Below, in pieces: positions 36,153-44,819 of a DNA stretch of 64,000 nucleotides. The DNA is from Mesorhizobium sp. Lineage in GTDB: Bacteria > Pseudomonadota > Alphaproteobacteria > Rhizobiales > Rhizobiaceae. A program made the translations under genes and the position numbers. Within the stretch, counting starts at the first letter, position 1. Every line of letters begins with the position of its first letter. Location of the stretch: contig NZ_JAFKIC010000112.1 of the NCBI RefSeq assembly GCF_017306585.1, forward strand, positions 18,016 through 82,015. Direction: 5' to 3'. The notes below the pieces were generated by a model, which was given only the letters and a program-made list of their open reading frames with translations, was not told the origin of the DNA and did no database searches.

Positions 36153-37283
36153 TCATGCCGCGGCGCGCGACGGCGTGCCGGTGCCCACGGCGACGGTGCT
36201 TGTGGCGTCGATGGCGGCGAATTTCTTCAGCGTGCGCGCGATCGTCTCCCTGTCGATATCGCGCACGATGAACACCAGCCGCGTGCGCCGATCGGCCGAC
36301 GGCCAGGCATCGAGCCGCACCGGCGGATGGAAGACGTGCTGCACGCCATGCAGCACCAGCGGCCGCTCCGGCTCGTCGGTGACATGCACCAGGCCTTTCA
36401 GCCGCAACAGGTCCTCGCCCTTCAGCGCCGCGACATAGTCGAGCCAGCGCGCGAAGGCGGACCATTCCACCGGCTTGTCGATGACGAAGCTGTAGGACTG
36501 GATGCCGTGATGGTGCTGGCCGTGATGCTCGCGGGGGCCATGGTGATGGCCGGCCCCAGGATGATGGTCAGAATGATCGTGCGCGCAATCCGGCCCGCAT
36601 TCGTGAGCCGAGATGTCGAGCCACGCCGCCATCTCCCGCGCATCGCCCGCCATGGCGGAATGCGTGACATCCATGATGTCGAAATCCGCCTCGCCATTCC
36701 TCGCCAGGCTTTGCCGCGCCGCCGGCGCCAGCGTCGCCAGCCGGTGCCGCAATTCGCTGAGGGCTTCGTCCGAAACCAGATCGGTCTTGGTCACCAGCAG
36801 CCGGTCGGCGACAGCCACCTGCTTGGCGGCTTCGGCATGGCGGTCGAGCGTGGCGGGACCATTGACCGCGTCGACCGTGGTCACGACCCCGGCGACAAGA
36901 TAGCGGCCGGCGAGATCAGGCTCGGCCATCAGCGTGTGCAGGATCGGCGCGGGATCGGCGAGCCCGGTCGTCTCGATGACGACATGGGTCAGCCCGGGCA
37001 GTTCGCCGGCGCGGCTGCGCAGGTCGAGCGCCTTCAGCGTCGCCACCAGGTCGCCGCGCACGGTGCAGCAGACGCAGCCATTGTCGAGCAGCGTGAACTG
37101 TTCCTCGCTGGCCTCGATCAACAGATGGTCGAGCCCGATGGCGCCGAACTCGTTGATGATGACGGCGGCCCCGGCGAGCGAAGGCCGCTTCAGCAGGCGG
37201 TTGAGCACCGTGGTCTTGCCCGAGCCAAGGAAGCCGGTGAGGATCGTGACCGGGATGGGGCTAAGAGGATCAGCTCCGCTCAT
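36153..37283 (-). CDS. CobW/COG0523-family GTPase metallochaperone
   Basis: The 376-residue protein has Walker A GFLGSGKT (17-24) and the family metal motif CVCC at 70-73 in LLDNGCVCCTVRGDL. A His-rich stretch near the middle (HDHSDHHPGAGHHHGPREHH) likely binds Zn or another metal, and a CobW_C domain follows. Its ATG overlaps the 3' end of the amidohydrolase gene by 14 bases, so the two are translated together. It probably inserts metal into the amidohydrolase. It is not part of a cobalamin cluster here. Confidence 0.9.
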   Translation of the reverse strand: MSGADPLSPIPVTILTGFLGSGKTTVLNRLLKRPSLAGAAVIINEFGAIGLDHLLIEASEEQFTLLDNGCVCCTVRGDLVATLKALDLRSRAGELPGLTHVVIETTGLADPAPILHTLMAEPDLAGRYLVAGVVTTVDAVNGPATLDRHAEAAKQVAVADRLLVTKTDLVSDEALSELRHRLATLAPAARQSLARNGEADFDIMDVTHSAMAGDAREMAAWLDISAHECGPDCAHDHSDHHPGAGHHHGPREHHGQHHHGIQSYSFVIDKPVEWSAFARWLDYVAALKGEDLLRLKGLVHVTDEPERPLVLHGVQHVFHPPVRLDAWPSADRRTRLVFIVRDIDRETIARTLKKFAAIDATSTVAVGTGTPSRAAA

Positions 37284-38934
37284 ACACCACCCTCCCCTCG
37301 AACCAGGTGGTCAGCACCTTGGTGTCCGCGATCTCGTCGGCGGGTGTTTCCAGCACGTTGCGGTCGAGTTTGATGAAGTCGGCCGACTTGCCGATCTCGA
37401 TCGAGCCGACCGTGTCGGCGAGCCCTATGGCGCGGGCCGAGTTGATGGTGAAGATTTCGAGCGCGGTGGCGACGTCGATCGCCTGCTCCGGCCAGAGTGC
37501 TACGCCGGCGAACTCGCCGCTCGGGTTGCGCCGCGTCACCAGCCCTTCGATGCCATTCCACGGATCGGGATTGGGCATGACGGGCCAGTCGGAACCGCCG
37601 GCAAGCAGCGCGCCGGCGGCAAGCAAATCCTTGTTCGGCCAGAAGCGCAGTGCACGCGCCTCGCCCATCGTCTGCTTGTGGCCTTCGAGAAAGCTGGTCG
37701 GATACCACAGGAAAGGCGACAGATCGGCGGCGACGCCAAGCTCGGCGAAGCGGGCGACGTCATCGGGCGCGATGTAGCTGGCATGGGCGATGTGGTGGAT
37801 CAGCTTCGTCGGCCCGTTGAAGGACCGCACGACATCGATGGCGTCGAGCGCCTGGCTGACGGCGGCGTCGCCCGCGCAGTGGATTTTCACCCCGAGCCCG
37901 AGCTTCTCGCATTTGCCCACCCAGCGGATCAGCTCCGGCACGGTGACGATGGTCGAGCCCCGAAAACAGCAGCCGAGGATCGCGTCGTCGACATAGGGCT
38001 CGTGGAAGGCGGCGGTGCGCGCGCCCGGCACGCCGTCGAGGAAGATCTTCACGAAATCCGGCCGCGCATGGGCGCCGCGATAGTTTTCGCGCAGCGCGAT
38101 CAGCTCGTCGCCGGCAATGCCGGACATGAAGGACGGCTCGACCGCGGGCATAGCCGACACCGACCAGGCGGTGAGTTCGCCGCGATCGTCGAGACCTTTC
38201 AGCGCCGCCAGGATCGGCTGCATGGCGGCGGCGTCGAGGAAGGCGGTAACGCCATAGGAATTGAGCGTGGCGATGGAACGCGCCATCGCCGCCCGGTCCA
38301 TCTCCTCGGTATAGTGGCCCGACCTGGCAATCGTGCTTTCGACGATGCCGGCGGCGGATTCGATCATCATGCCGGTCGGCGCACCGGTGGTGGGGTCGCG
38401 GCCGATCGAGCCCTTTTGCGGATCGGGCGTCGCGGCCGACACACCGGCAAGGCGCAAGGCTTCAGAATTGATCCACCTGTTGTGATAGGTGTCGTCGCGC
38501 AGCATGACCGGCCGGCCCTGGCTTGCCTTGTCGAGCGCCGCCAGCGCGTCCAGCTTGTTGAGCCTGGGCAGGAGATCGCTGCCCCACTGGCCGCCGATGA
38601 TCCATGCCCCCTGCGGCGCCCCGGCCGCCGCCTCGGCGACCCGCGCGATCAGCGTCTCTAAGCTCGAGGTCGGCGAAAAGCGCAGCTCGAACAGCTCCGC
38701 CTGCCCGCCCATCATCAGATGCGCGTGCACGTCGACGATGCCCGGCATAAGCATGGCGCCGCCGAGATCGACGGTTTTCGTGGCCGAGCCTGTCAGGCTG
38801 GAGACCGCATCCGCCTCGCCCACCGCCACGATGCGCCCGCCTTTGACGGCCACCGACGAGGCCCATGGCCGCTTGCGATCCACCGTGTAGATCAGGCCGT
38901 TGGTCAGAACCAGGTCGGCACTTCTGTCGGGCAT
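37270..38934 (-). CDS. Metal-dependent amidohydrolase (amidohydrolase 3, YtcJ-like)
   Basis: The 554-residue protein has the metal-binding HAH at 70-72 in LMPGIVDVHAHLMMGG and the typical YtcJ opening ADLVLTNGLIYTVDRKRPWASSVAVKGGRIVAVGE. The composite beta-sandwich is completed by the C-terminal IGKSADFIKLDRNVLE. It probably hydrolyses a cyclic or linear amide in the cytoplasm. It is the first gene of a transport operon and faces an IclR regulator, so it is likely the catabolic enzyme for the imported solute. The substrate is unknown. Confidence 0.88.
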   Translation of the reverse strand: MPDRSADLVLTNGLIYTVDRKRPWASSVAVKGGRIVAVGEADAVSSLTGSATKTVDLGGAMLMPGIVDVHAHLMMGGQAELFELRFSPTSSLETLIARVAEAAAGAPQGAWIIGGQWGSDLLPRLNKLDALAALDKASQGRPVMLRDDTYHNRWINSEALRLAGVSAATPDPQKGSIGRDPTTGAPTGMMIESAAGIVESTIARSGHYTEEMDRAAMARSIATLNSYGVTAFLDAAAMQPILAALKGLDDRGELTAWSVSAMPAVEPSFMSGIAGDELIALRENYRGAHARPDFVKIFLDGVPGARTAAFHEPYVDDAILGCCFRGSTIVTVPELIRWVGKCEKLGLGVKIHCAGDAAVSQALDAIDVVRSFNGPTKLIHHIAHASYIAPDDVARFAELGVAADLSPFLWYPTSFLEGHKQTMGEARALRFWPNKDLLAAGALLAGGSDWPVMPNPDPWNGIEGLVTRRNPSGEFAGVALWPEQAIDVATALEIFTINSARAIGLADTVGSIEIGKSADFIKLDRNVLETPADEIADTKVLTTWFEGRVVYERS

Positions 38935-39058
38935 TTTCTCGCTCTCCTCACCGCCGGTTGCGTGCCGAAGGGCAGCCCGGCCATTTCAGGCATTGCGTGC
39001 GGCGACCGCCCAGGCGCTGCCGCGAACCGTTATGCCCTTGTTTTTTACGTTCCCATCT

Positions 39059-39077
39059 CGGTTCATCATATGAACCG
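39059..39077. promoter_or_regulatory. Palindromic operator candidate for the IclR regulator
   Basis: CGGTTCATCATATGAACCG is a perfect inverted repeat with 8-bp arms around CAT, between the divergent amidohydrolase and IclR genes. IclR proteins commonly bind short palindromes of GTTC/GAAC type. It is 87 bp before the regulator start and 125 bp before the amidohydrolase start, so it could control both. Confidence 0.6.
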
Positions 39078-39163
39078 ATGTTTTGTATGTTATAGCCAGA
39101 CTGCAAGCCTCACGGCCCACTGTCAAGTTAATTCACACGCTAAGTATTTTTTGGGAGTCCGCG

Positions 39164-39940
39164 ATGACCACGGTCGGCAAGGCGATTTCGCTGCTGGAGC
39201 TTTTCACGCTGAAGGAGCCGGAAATCGGCCTCTCCGACATCGCCCGCAAGTCCGGCCTCGACAAGGCCACCGCCCCGCGCCTGCTGGTGGCGCTGTCCGA
39301 GCACCGGCTGATCGAGCAGGAGCCGCTGAGCCGCCGCTACCGGCTCGGCGCCGGCCTGTCGCGGCTTGCCCGCATGCGCGACGCGCATCTGCCCTTCGTG
39401 CGGCTGGCCGCGCCAATCGCGCGTGAGCTGGCGCAGGAGACCGGCGAGACCGTGCATCTGTCGGAGTTCAGCGCCGGCGCGCTGCTCACCGTTCATGTCG
39501 AGCTTTCAGCCCGGGCCAACCGCGTCAGCGTCGATGTCGGCCAGATCCTGCCGCTGCACGGCACGGCGTCTGGCATCGCCTTCCTCGCCTTCTCGCGCCC
39601 GGAAAGCGTGGAGGCGCATTTCGGCAAGCCGCTGACCGCCTTCACCGCCCACACCATGACCAGCCGCGAAACGGTGATGCAGGCCGTGCGGCTGGCGGCC
39701 TCGCGCGGCTATTCGCGCAGCGCACAGGGCTATGAGGAAGGCGTGCATTCGGTCGCCGCCGCCATTCTGGGCTCGGACGGTTTTCCCGTCGGCACACTGG
39801 CTGTCGCCTCGCCGCTGTCGCGCATCGACGACGAGACCGCCGCGCGCCAGGGACTGACCGCGCGCGAGGCCGGGCGCAGGATTTCAGCCGAACTGACCGG
39901 CGAACAATGGCACGCGTCGGTGCCGTTGCGGCCAAGATAA
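39164..39940 (+). CDS. IclR-family transcriptional regulator
   Basis: The 258-residue protein has an N-terminal winged helix (TVGKAISLLELFTLKEPEIGLSDIARKSGLDKATAPRLLVAL, about 3-45) and an IclR effector domain, with VHLSEFSAGALLTVHVE and GYEEGVHSVAAAILGSDGFPVGTLAVASP. I preferred the ATG at 39164, with GGGAG upstream, to an earlier in-frame ATG at 39083 that would add 27 unrelated residues. It is divergent from the amidohydrolase/Liv operon and is its probable regulator. Confidence 0.92.
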   Translation: MTTVGKAISLLELFTLKEPEIGLSDIARKSGLDKATAPRLLVALSEHRLIEQEPLSRRYRLGAGLSRLARMRDAHLPFVRLAAPIARELAQETGETVHLSEFSAGALLTVHVELSARANRVSVDVGQILPLHGTASGIAFLAFSRPESVEAHFGKPLTAFTAHTMTSRETVMQAVRLAASRGYSRSAQGYEEGVHSVAAAILGSDGFPVGTLAVASPLSRIDDETAARQGLTAREAGRRISAELTGEQWHASVPLRPR

Positions 39941-40064
39941 TTATCATGTTAACTTCTTGACCATTGCGTCGAGGTGCCACCGCGCGCCACAATGCCGGGA
40001 CTGGACGGACACGAGCCACAATTCCCGCTTCAAGACGGGAAGGCCGTTTGGAGGAGGAAACGAG

Positions 40065-41018
40065 ATGCACGCTGCCGCCCACCATGTCAGCATCGCCGAC
40101 GGCGAGGCCTTCCTGTCGACCTCGCGCCTCTTGTTCGGCCCGATCACCCAGCGCTTTTCGCGCGGCGCGGTGCCGTCCATCCCGCAACTGGTCTCGGTCA
40201 ATCTCGGCGCCTGCCGGCTCTCCGAGATCAAGGCCAATTCGCATCTGGTGGTCAACGACCGGCTGTTCTGGCGCAGCTTCGACCCCGACGCGATCAAGAT
40301 CCTGATGCAGCTTTCCGGCCGCAGCCGCTTCGAGCAGCAGCAGATCGCCGTCGACCTCGGCCCGCAATCGTCCGTTATCTACGACCCGGTGCGCAGCTAT
40401 TCCCTGCAGAACCTGAGCGATGTCGACCAGTTGATCCTGCAGGTGCCGCGCTCCACATTCGGCGACGACACGCTCGCCCGCCTGTCGGCGCCCTTGCCGC
40501 TTCCCGGCCATGACGACAGCCTGACCCACATCGTGTCGGGCCTGATGCAGATGGCGATCGGCGAGGCGCACCGGCTGGACGAGGCGAGCAGCCGGCGCGT
40601 CGGCGAAAGCCTGATCCAGCTGGTCAACGGCCTGATCCAAGCCAAGCCGATGGCGCCCGAATTCCGCCGCTCGCCGTTGGAGGCGCTGCGCGAGCGCATC
40701 GTCGCCTATATCGACGCCAACCTTGCCCGCAGCAGCCTGTCGGCCGAGGACATAGCCCGCCACATGGGCTGCTCGCGGCGCTACCTCCACCGCGCCTTCG
40801 AGGGTGAAGGCGCCACGCTGGAACGCTTCGTCTGGGACCGCCGCCTGGAGCGCAGCAAGGAGGAACTGCTATCCCCCGCCCGCGCCTCGGCCTCCATCTC
40901 CGAAATCGCCTTCGCCTGCGGCTTCAACTCCAGCGCCCATTTTTCCCGCGCCTTCAAGAGCAAGTACGATGTCGGGCCGAGGGAACTGCGCGAGCGGTTG
41001 CGGGCTGTGGTGCATTAG
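40065..41018 (+). CDS. AraC-family transcriptional regulator
   Basis: The protein has 317 residues. An N-terminal sensing domain is followed by a C-terminal double helix-turn-helix at about 215-312: SLSAEDIARHMGCSRRYLHRAFEGEG for the first and ISEIAFACGFNSSAHFSRAFKSKYDVGP for the second, the AraC signature. A GGAGGAGGAAACGAG leader fixes the ATG. The N-terminal FDPDAIKILMQLSGRSRFEQQ pattern resembles the AraC-binding-like domain of FeaR-type regulators. Its target is not clear from context. Confidence 0.92.
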   Translation: MHAAAHHVSIADGEAFLSTSRLLFGPITQRFSRGAVPSIPQLVSVNLGACRLSEIKANSHLVVNDRLFWRSFDPDAIKILMQLSGRSRFEQQQIAVDLGPQSSVIYDPVRSYSLQNLSDVDQLILQVPRSTFGDDTLARLSAPLPLPGHDDSLTHIVSGLMQMAIGEAHRLDEASSRRVGESLIQLVNGLIQAKPMAPEFRRSPLEALRERIVAYIDANLARSSLSAEDIARHMGCSRRYLHRAFEGEGATLERFVWDRRLERSKEELLSPARASASISEIAFACGFNSSAHFSRAFKSKYDVGPRELRERLRAVVH

Positions 41019-41053
41019 GCCCAAGCAAGAGCAGGGCCCCGCGCCGGATACCG

Positions 41054-41461
41054 TTACACCGGCAGCGTCGGCTCGGTGTTAACCTCCAGCGCTTCTTCGG
41101 CCTCATCATCGTCCGGGAGCGTGTCGCCGTGCACATCGAGCGGCCGGCCGATCCAGACAGGGTCGACCAGATGGTCGCGCCTGGGATTGCTGGTGTTGGG
41201 ATGGATGAGGATGCTGAGCCCTTTATGATTCAGCATCAGCCACGGGACGAACGAGCCGAAAATCTCTTTGGCGAAGGAGACCTGGTACATCGCCTGGTCA
41301 TGCGGGCCGACCTTGCGGTCGTGCCAGTTGCCGAGCCGCACGCGAAAACGCTCGCCGATGCGAAGCCGCAGCCACTCGGCATGCTGCCGCTCGGCCTGCC
41401 CGTCGAAATAGATATGGGCATGATAGCTGGCGATCTCGCCAAGCGGCCTGACGTCGTTCAT
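41054..41461 (-). CDS. DOPA 4,5-dioxygenase family protein
   Basis: The small 135-residue protein has [20 protein letters not shown] near the start and a second conserved part [23 protein letters not shown], matching the DOPA 4,5-dioxygenase family (extradiol-type, His-rich). A GGAAGG site precedes the ATG. Bacterial members are of uncertain substrate; aromatic ring cleavage is inferred from fungal and plant relatives. It ends 36 nt from the convergent AraC gene. Confidence 0.85.
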   Translation of the reverse strand: MNDVRPLGEIASYHAHIYFDGQAERQHAEWLRLRIGERFRVRLGNWHDRKVGPHDQAMYQVSFAKEIFGSFVPWLMLNHKGLSILIHPNTSNPRRDHLVDPVWIGRPLDVHGDTLPDDDEAEEALEVNTEPTLPV

Positions 41462-42066
41462 TGCGATGTTCCTTCCAAGGGTCCGTTCGACAGTTCTAGC
41501 CGAGATGCCCGCGCTTTGTCTTCAACCGGCGCGGCACCCTTGCGGGCGGGGGACAATCGCGTAGCTTAGCGCTGCCCCCGCTCCGTCTCGGCTTCGCCGA
41601 GCCACCTCTCCCCCATTTCATGGGGGCGAGGAAACGCCAATCATCGAGATCGCCACCTTGCCAAGCTTGGGTTCCTCGCCCCCGCAAAGCGGGGGAGAGG
41701 TGGCCGCGCAGCGGACGGAGCGGGGGCAGCGCTAACTCTGCGCGATTGCCCAACCCTGACAACGCAGCCAGCCAATTCCGCTGCCGCTCTCGGCAATGTG
41801 TATGGCCGACATCTCGGTCTTCCCCTATCAACGACGCAGCTTTTCCAAGGCCCCGGACAGCCCCGTCCGGGGAAGAAACGTATCCGACGCGTTAACTGGG
41901 AGGGGTTGGGGGGTAGACAGGCATTGCGGCCGCCATTGATCCGCGAGCAGCGGAGGCGATGGTCATTGGTGCCTGGGGACGCGAGCGCGAGGCGCGCAAG
42001 GCGAGCGGCGGCGTCCATCATCCACAATCCGGCAATCAACACCGACCACTGAGCGGGGCTGGTCAC
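41462..42066. other. 605-bp intergenic stretch with a long inverted repeat
   Basis: No gene is supported. The frames seen on either strand lack ribosome binding sites and family features and are largely made from the palindrome. The inverted repeat at 41567-41734 is listed separately. The part from about 41740 to 42066 shows nothing recognisable apart from the likely promoter of the next gene. Confidence 0.5.
41567..41734. repeat. Inverted repeat with perfect 21-bp arms
   Basis: The left arm at 41567-41587 (TAGCGCTGCCCCCGCTCCG and on) is the exact reverse complement of the right arm at 41714-41734. Inner segments (CACCTCTCCCCC and GGGGGAGAGGTG) also pair. It forms a large GC-rich hairpin with no coding capacity and no target-site duplication that I can identify. 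It is a repeat of the mesorhizobial intergenic type. Confidence 0.8.
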
Positions 42067-42558
42067 ATGTCGTTTGTTGTATTCGTTCTCATCTTCGCAT
42101 TCATCGCCTGGCAGAGGCTGGGCCGGAGCCGGCGCGCGCGAAAATTCGTCCAGCCGGAGGCAGCCCGCCCGCAACCGCCCACTCCGCAACCATCAGCCAC
42201 GCAACGCTCGGCCACTCAACCCTGGGCATTGTCAGGCGATGCCGGGGCCGAGGACATCGCCGCCGATGTCGCCGGGCTGGTCTCGACCTTCCTCGGCCAG
42301 AACAGCCGCGACCTGATCGAGCAGGCCGTCAGCCTCGCCGTCAACGAATCCAGAGAATCCAGGGCCGGCCGCAGGCTAGCCGTGGCGATGGAGCCGATCG
42401 AGAAGGCGATTATGGCGAAGAAGACGGCCGTGCCGCCGCGCGAAAAGCGGCGGGCGAAATATCTGCTCGACGGCGACGGCGGCTACCGGCAGCGCACCGA
42501 TCGCACCGCCCGGCTGCAGCAACAATTCGGCGGCAAGGGTCTCTGCTCGCCGCGCTAA
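42067..42558 (+). CDS. Hypothetical single-span membrane protein upstream of SPFH gene
   Basis: The 163-residue protein begins with a membrane helix (SFVVFVLIFAFIAWQRL), then a basic RSRRARKF stretch, a Pro/Gln/Ser/Thr-rich linker and a soluble C-terminal half with two likely helices (VSTFLGQNSRDLIEQAVSLAVNE) and many Arg and Lys residues. I do not recognise a family. It is 58 nt before the SPFH gene on the same strand and probably forms a membrane complex with it (inference). An upstream in-frame start would add 36 residues without a good ribosome binding site. Confidence 0.6.
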   Translation: MSFVVFVLIFAFIAWQRLGRSRRARKFVQPEAARPQPPTPQPSATQRSATQPWALSGDAGAEDIAADVAGLVSTFLGQNSRDLIEQAVSLAVNESRESRAGRRLAVAMEPIEKAIMAKKTAVPPREKRRAKYLLDGDGGYRQRTDRTARLQQQFGGKGLCSPR

Positions 42559-42616
42559 CGCATTTCCACATCAACAGGCACCGGGCGCGCGCCCATAGCA
42601 ACCGAGGAGTGAAAAC

Positions 42617-43450
42617 ATGGCAATCACCAGACAGGTCATCACGTCGCTGCAGCGCGACGGCACGGACGCGCTCGGCACCAGGACCGTGGCGATGAAGATC
42701 GTCGACGAGAGCATCGTCTCGGGCTCGCTGCTGACGGTGGAAAGCAACCATTTCTGCATCCTGAAGTCGCGCGGCGCCGTGCTCAACGTCTACGAGACCG
42801 GCCAGTACGCGCTGCAGACGCCGGACAAGCCGCTGGTCGGCTCGGTCGTGCAGGGCTTCTTCGGCGGCTCCTCGCCCTGGGTCTACGAGGTCATCTACAT
42901 CAACCGCTCGAAGCTGCTCGTACGCAACGAGGGCGTCGCCACATCGGCCGAAATGGCGGAGATGTCCTATGTCGTCGACTACTACATCCACATCGACAGC
43001 AAGGAAGAGGCGCTCGATCTCATCACCCACATGCCGTTCGCGGGCGCGGTGATCGACACCAAGGAGATCGCCGACTATGCCGGGCCGGCGATCGAGCAGG
43101 CGATCAACCAGATCATCCAGGTCACCAAGATGGAAAACGTCAACGAACGCATCAGCGACGTGCGCGAGGCGGTGAAGGCTCACCTCACCGATTTCCTCAA
43201 GGTTTACGGCATCATGCTGAACGACCTGAAAGTGCTGATCATGCCGCGCGACGAGCGCATGCGCGAACTGATCTCGCTTCAGGCGATCGGCCTTACCCCG
43301 ATCGAGGCGGTGCGCTATTACCTGGCGCTGCGCATGGCCGACAAGGGCCTGGTCTCCGCTCCCAACGCGGCGGCCGGCGTTCCCTTCTTCATCGGCGGCC
43401 AGCCGACCGGCTTCTATCCCTTGGGCGATGAAGTGGGCGCCACCAGATGA
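42617..43450 (+). CDS. SPFH/Band 7 domain protein
   Basis: The 277-residue protein has LLTVESNHFCILKSRGAVLNVYETGQYALQTPDKPL, the typical N-terminal beta part of SPFH proteins of the virion core/YdjI-like branch, followed by a helical part MENVNERISDVREAVKAHLTDFLKVYGI. There is no N-terminal membrane helix, so it may reach the membrane through its partner. A GAGGAGTGAAAAC leader precedes the ATG. It overlaps the next gene by ATGA. SPFH proteins organise membrane microdomains or ring assemblies (family knowledge). Confidence 0.85.
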   Translation: MAITRQVITSLQRDGTDALGTRTVAMKIVDESIVSGSLLTVESNHFCILKSRGAVLNVYETGQYALQTPDKPLVGSVVQGFFGGSSPWVYEVIYINRSKLLVRNEGVATSAEMAEMSYVVDYYIHIDSKEEALDLITHMPFAGAVIDTKEIADYAGPAIEQAINQIIQVTKMENVNERISDVREAVKAHLTDFLKVYGIMLNDLKVLIMPRDERMRELISLQAIGLTPIEAVRYYLALRMADKGLVSAPNAAAGVPFFIGGQPTGFYPLGDEVGATR

Positions 43451-43983
43451 GCCGCTTCTACGAGGCCGGGCCGCTCGCCAGGGTCGGGATCAACCTGTTC
43501 TACGGCTATGGCTATAATTTCTACCGCCAGGAGAACCAGCTGCGGGCCGACGACCAGCGCGTGCGCCAGATGGCGTGCTCGCTGCTCGGCCGGGCGCGGA
43601 CCGGCCTCGACGAGGCCGAGGCGAGCTACCGCCGCGAGAACATCGCCCCGCCCACCCGCGCCAACCCTTTCCCGGACGCCGCGATCGTCGCCAACGCCCA
43701 GGCGCTCGAACGCCTGGGCCGCGAGGTCGGCGCGCTGGAAGGCCAGATCCGCCACCAGCCGGTGCCGGAAAACGACCGCATGGCCCAGCGGTATCGGCAG
43801 GAAGCCGCCACCCTCGCCGCTTTGGCGGAGAAGGACGCGGTGCTGGTCGGCCAGGCGGAGCTTCTGCGCTCGATGCTGGAAGGCGTGGCGGCGGATACAA
43901 TCCTTGCGGGCAAACGCGAGATCGAAGAGGGAGTTGTGGCGATCACGGCGACGTTGCGGGAGCGGCAGACGTTCTTGCTGTGA
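43447..43983 (+). CDS. Hypothetical coiled-coil partner of the SPFH protein
   Basis: The ATG overlaps the stop of the SPFH gene (ATGA), so the two are translated together. The 178-residue product begins MSRFYEAGPLARVGINLFYGYGYNFYRQENQLRADDQRVR, then is mostly helical and charged (such as LERLGREVGALEGQIRH). I know no domain. Its last 41 codons have a decayed second copy at 45830-45954. Probable accessory factor of the SPFH assembly (inference). Confidence 0.7.
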   Translation: MSRFYEAGPLARVGINLFYGYGYNFYRQENQLRADDQRVRQMACSLLGRARTGLDEAEASYRRENIAPPTRANPFPDAAIVANAQALERLGREVGALEGQIRHQPVPENDRMAQRYRQEAATLAALAEKDAVLVGQAELLRSMLEGVAADTILAGKREIEEGVVAITATLRERQTFLL

Positions 43984-44043
43984 GGGACCGGCGAACGGAC
44001 CGCGGAAATTGCAGCTGCCGGATGATCAGCGCGCAATGCCCGT

Positions 44044-44526
44044 CTAGGAAATGGATAGAATCTCAAGCTCGCGCGGGCCCAGCTGGACAATGTCGCCAAC
44101 GCTTTTGCCGATGAGCACGATGGCAACCGGTGAGCCATGCGAGATGGAAGCCTGGGACGGATTGGCCTCATCCTCGCCGACGATGCGGAAGGTCTGGGTG
44201 CGGCCATCATCCCGCGCGAAGGTGACGGTGTGTCCGAAGGCGATCGCCTCATTGGACGCCGGCGCCGGCATGAGCTGCGCCGTACGGACGCGCTCGGCAT
44301 AATAGGTGACATCCCGAACCGGAACCGCCGACTGCCGTCGCCTCTCATTGACATCTTCCAGCACGCTGGCAGCGTCCAGAGCCTGCCGGGCGCGCGCCAG
44401 TTCATCCCTCAGCATCTCGAGACCCGTCTCGGTGACGAGGTTGATGCGATCGGAGATGGGGCGAGCCGGCAGGATGGTTTCCGATGCCGCCTCCGCACTT
44501 TCCTCCTTGGCAAAGGCTACGCTCAA
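44044..44526 (-). CDS. GreA/GreB-family transcription elongation factor-like protein
   Basis: The 160-residue protein has an N-terminal helical part (TETGLEMLRDELARARQALDAAS and ERRRQ) and a C-terminal FKBP-like domain ending SPVAIVLIGKSVGDIVQLGPRELEILSIS, typical of the GreA C-terminal/Rnk-like family that binds RNA polymerase. It appears to start with TTG at 44526, which overlaps the stop of a possible small upstream gene; a GGGAG stretch is at the right distance. It might modulate polymerase pausing. Confidence 0.85.
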   Translation of the reverse strand: MSVAFAKEESAEAASETILPARPISDRINLVTETGLEMLRDELARARQALDAASVLEDVNERRRQSAVPVRDVTYYAERVRTAQLMPAPASNEAIAFGHTVTFARDDGRTQTFRIVGEDEANPSQASISHGSPVAIVLIGKSVGDIVQLGPRELEILSIS

Positions 44527-44696
44527 TGGATGGAAACTCCCTGTCGAATGGTGTTGGTCAGGGGATAACCCATGGGCGACGATAAAGCTTCAACAAATTC
44601 GGCGGCTGGCTTCGGCGCCACAGGGGCCCACGGCGCCCGCTCCCTTGCCTTCCCCCAGGGAAACAGACGGTCCTCTTTCGGCAATGGCTGCGCCAT
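44523..44696 (-). CDS. Possible 57-residue hypothetical protein upstream of the GreA-like gene
   Basis: The frame opens at ATG 44696 (MAQPLPKEDRLFPWGKARER) and its TGA overlaps the TTG start of the GreA-like gene, an arrangement that suggests coupling. The composition is Pro- and Trp-rich and it does not lie opposite another gene. There is no strong ribosome binding site and I recognise no family, so it may be spurious. Confidence 0.4.
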   Translation of the reverse strand: MAQPLPKEDRLFPWGKARERAPWAPVAPKPAAEFVEALSSPMGYPLTNTIRQGVSIH

Positions 44697-44819
44697 CTCA
44701 GAAGAACTGATAACAAAGTCTGCCGCGATGTCCGGGGCGCGATCGACCTGACCTGAGATCAAGGTGCGGTTCGGCTCTCATGCGCGGCGGCCGTTTGACG
44801 ATCCACTGGAAATGACTTG

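Noticed and set aside
36153-37283. Cobalamin biosynthesis gene cobW
   Set aside because: No other cobalamin genes are nearby, and overlap with an amidohydrolase gene favours a metallochaperone of the same family.
41567-41734. Small protein genes read from the palindromic region
   Set aside because: The frames are produced by the repeat itself, lack ribosome binding sites, and are mirrored on both strands.
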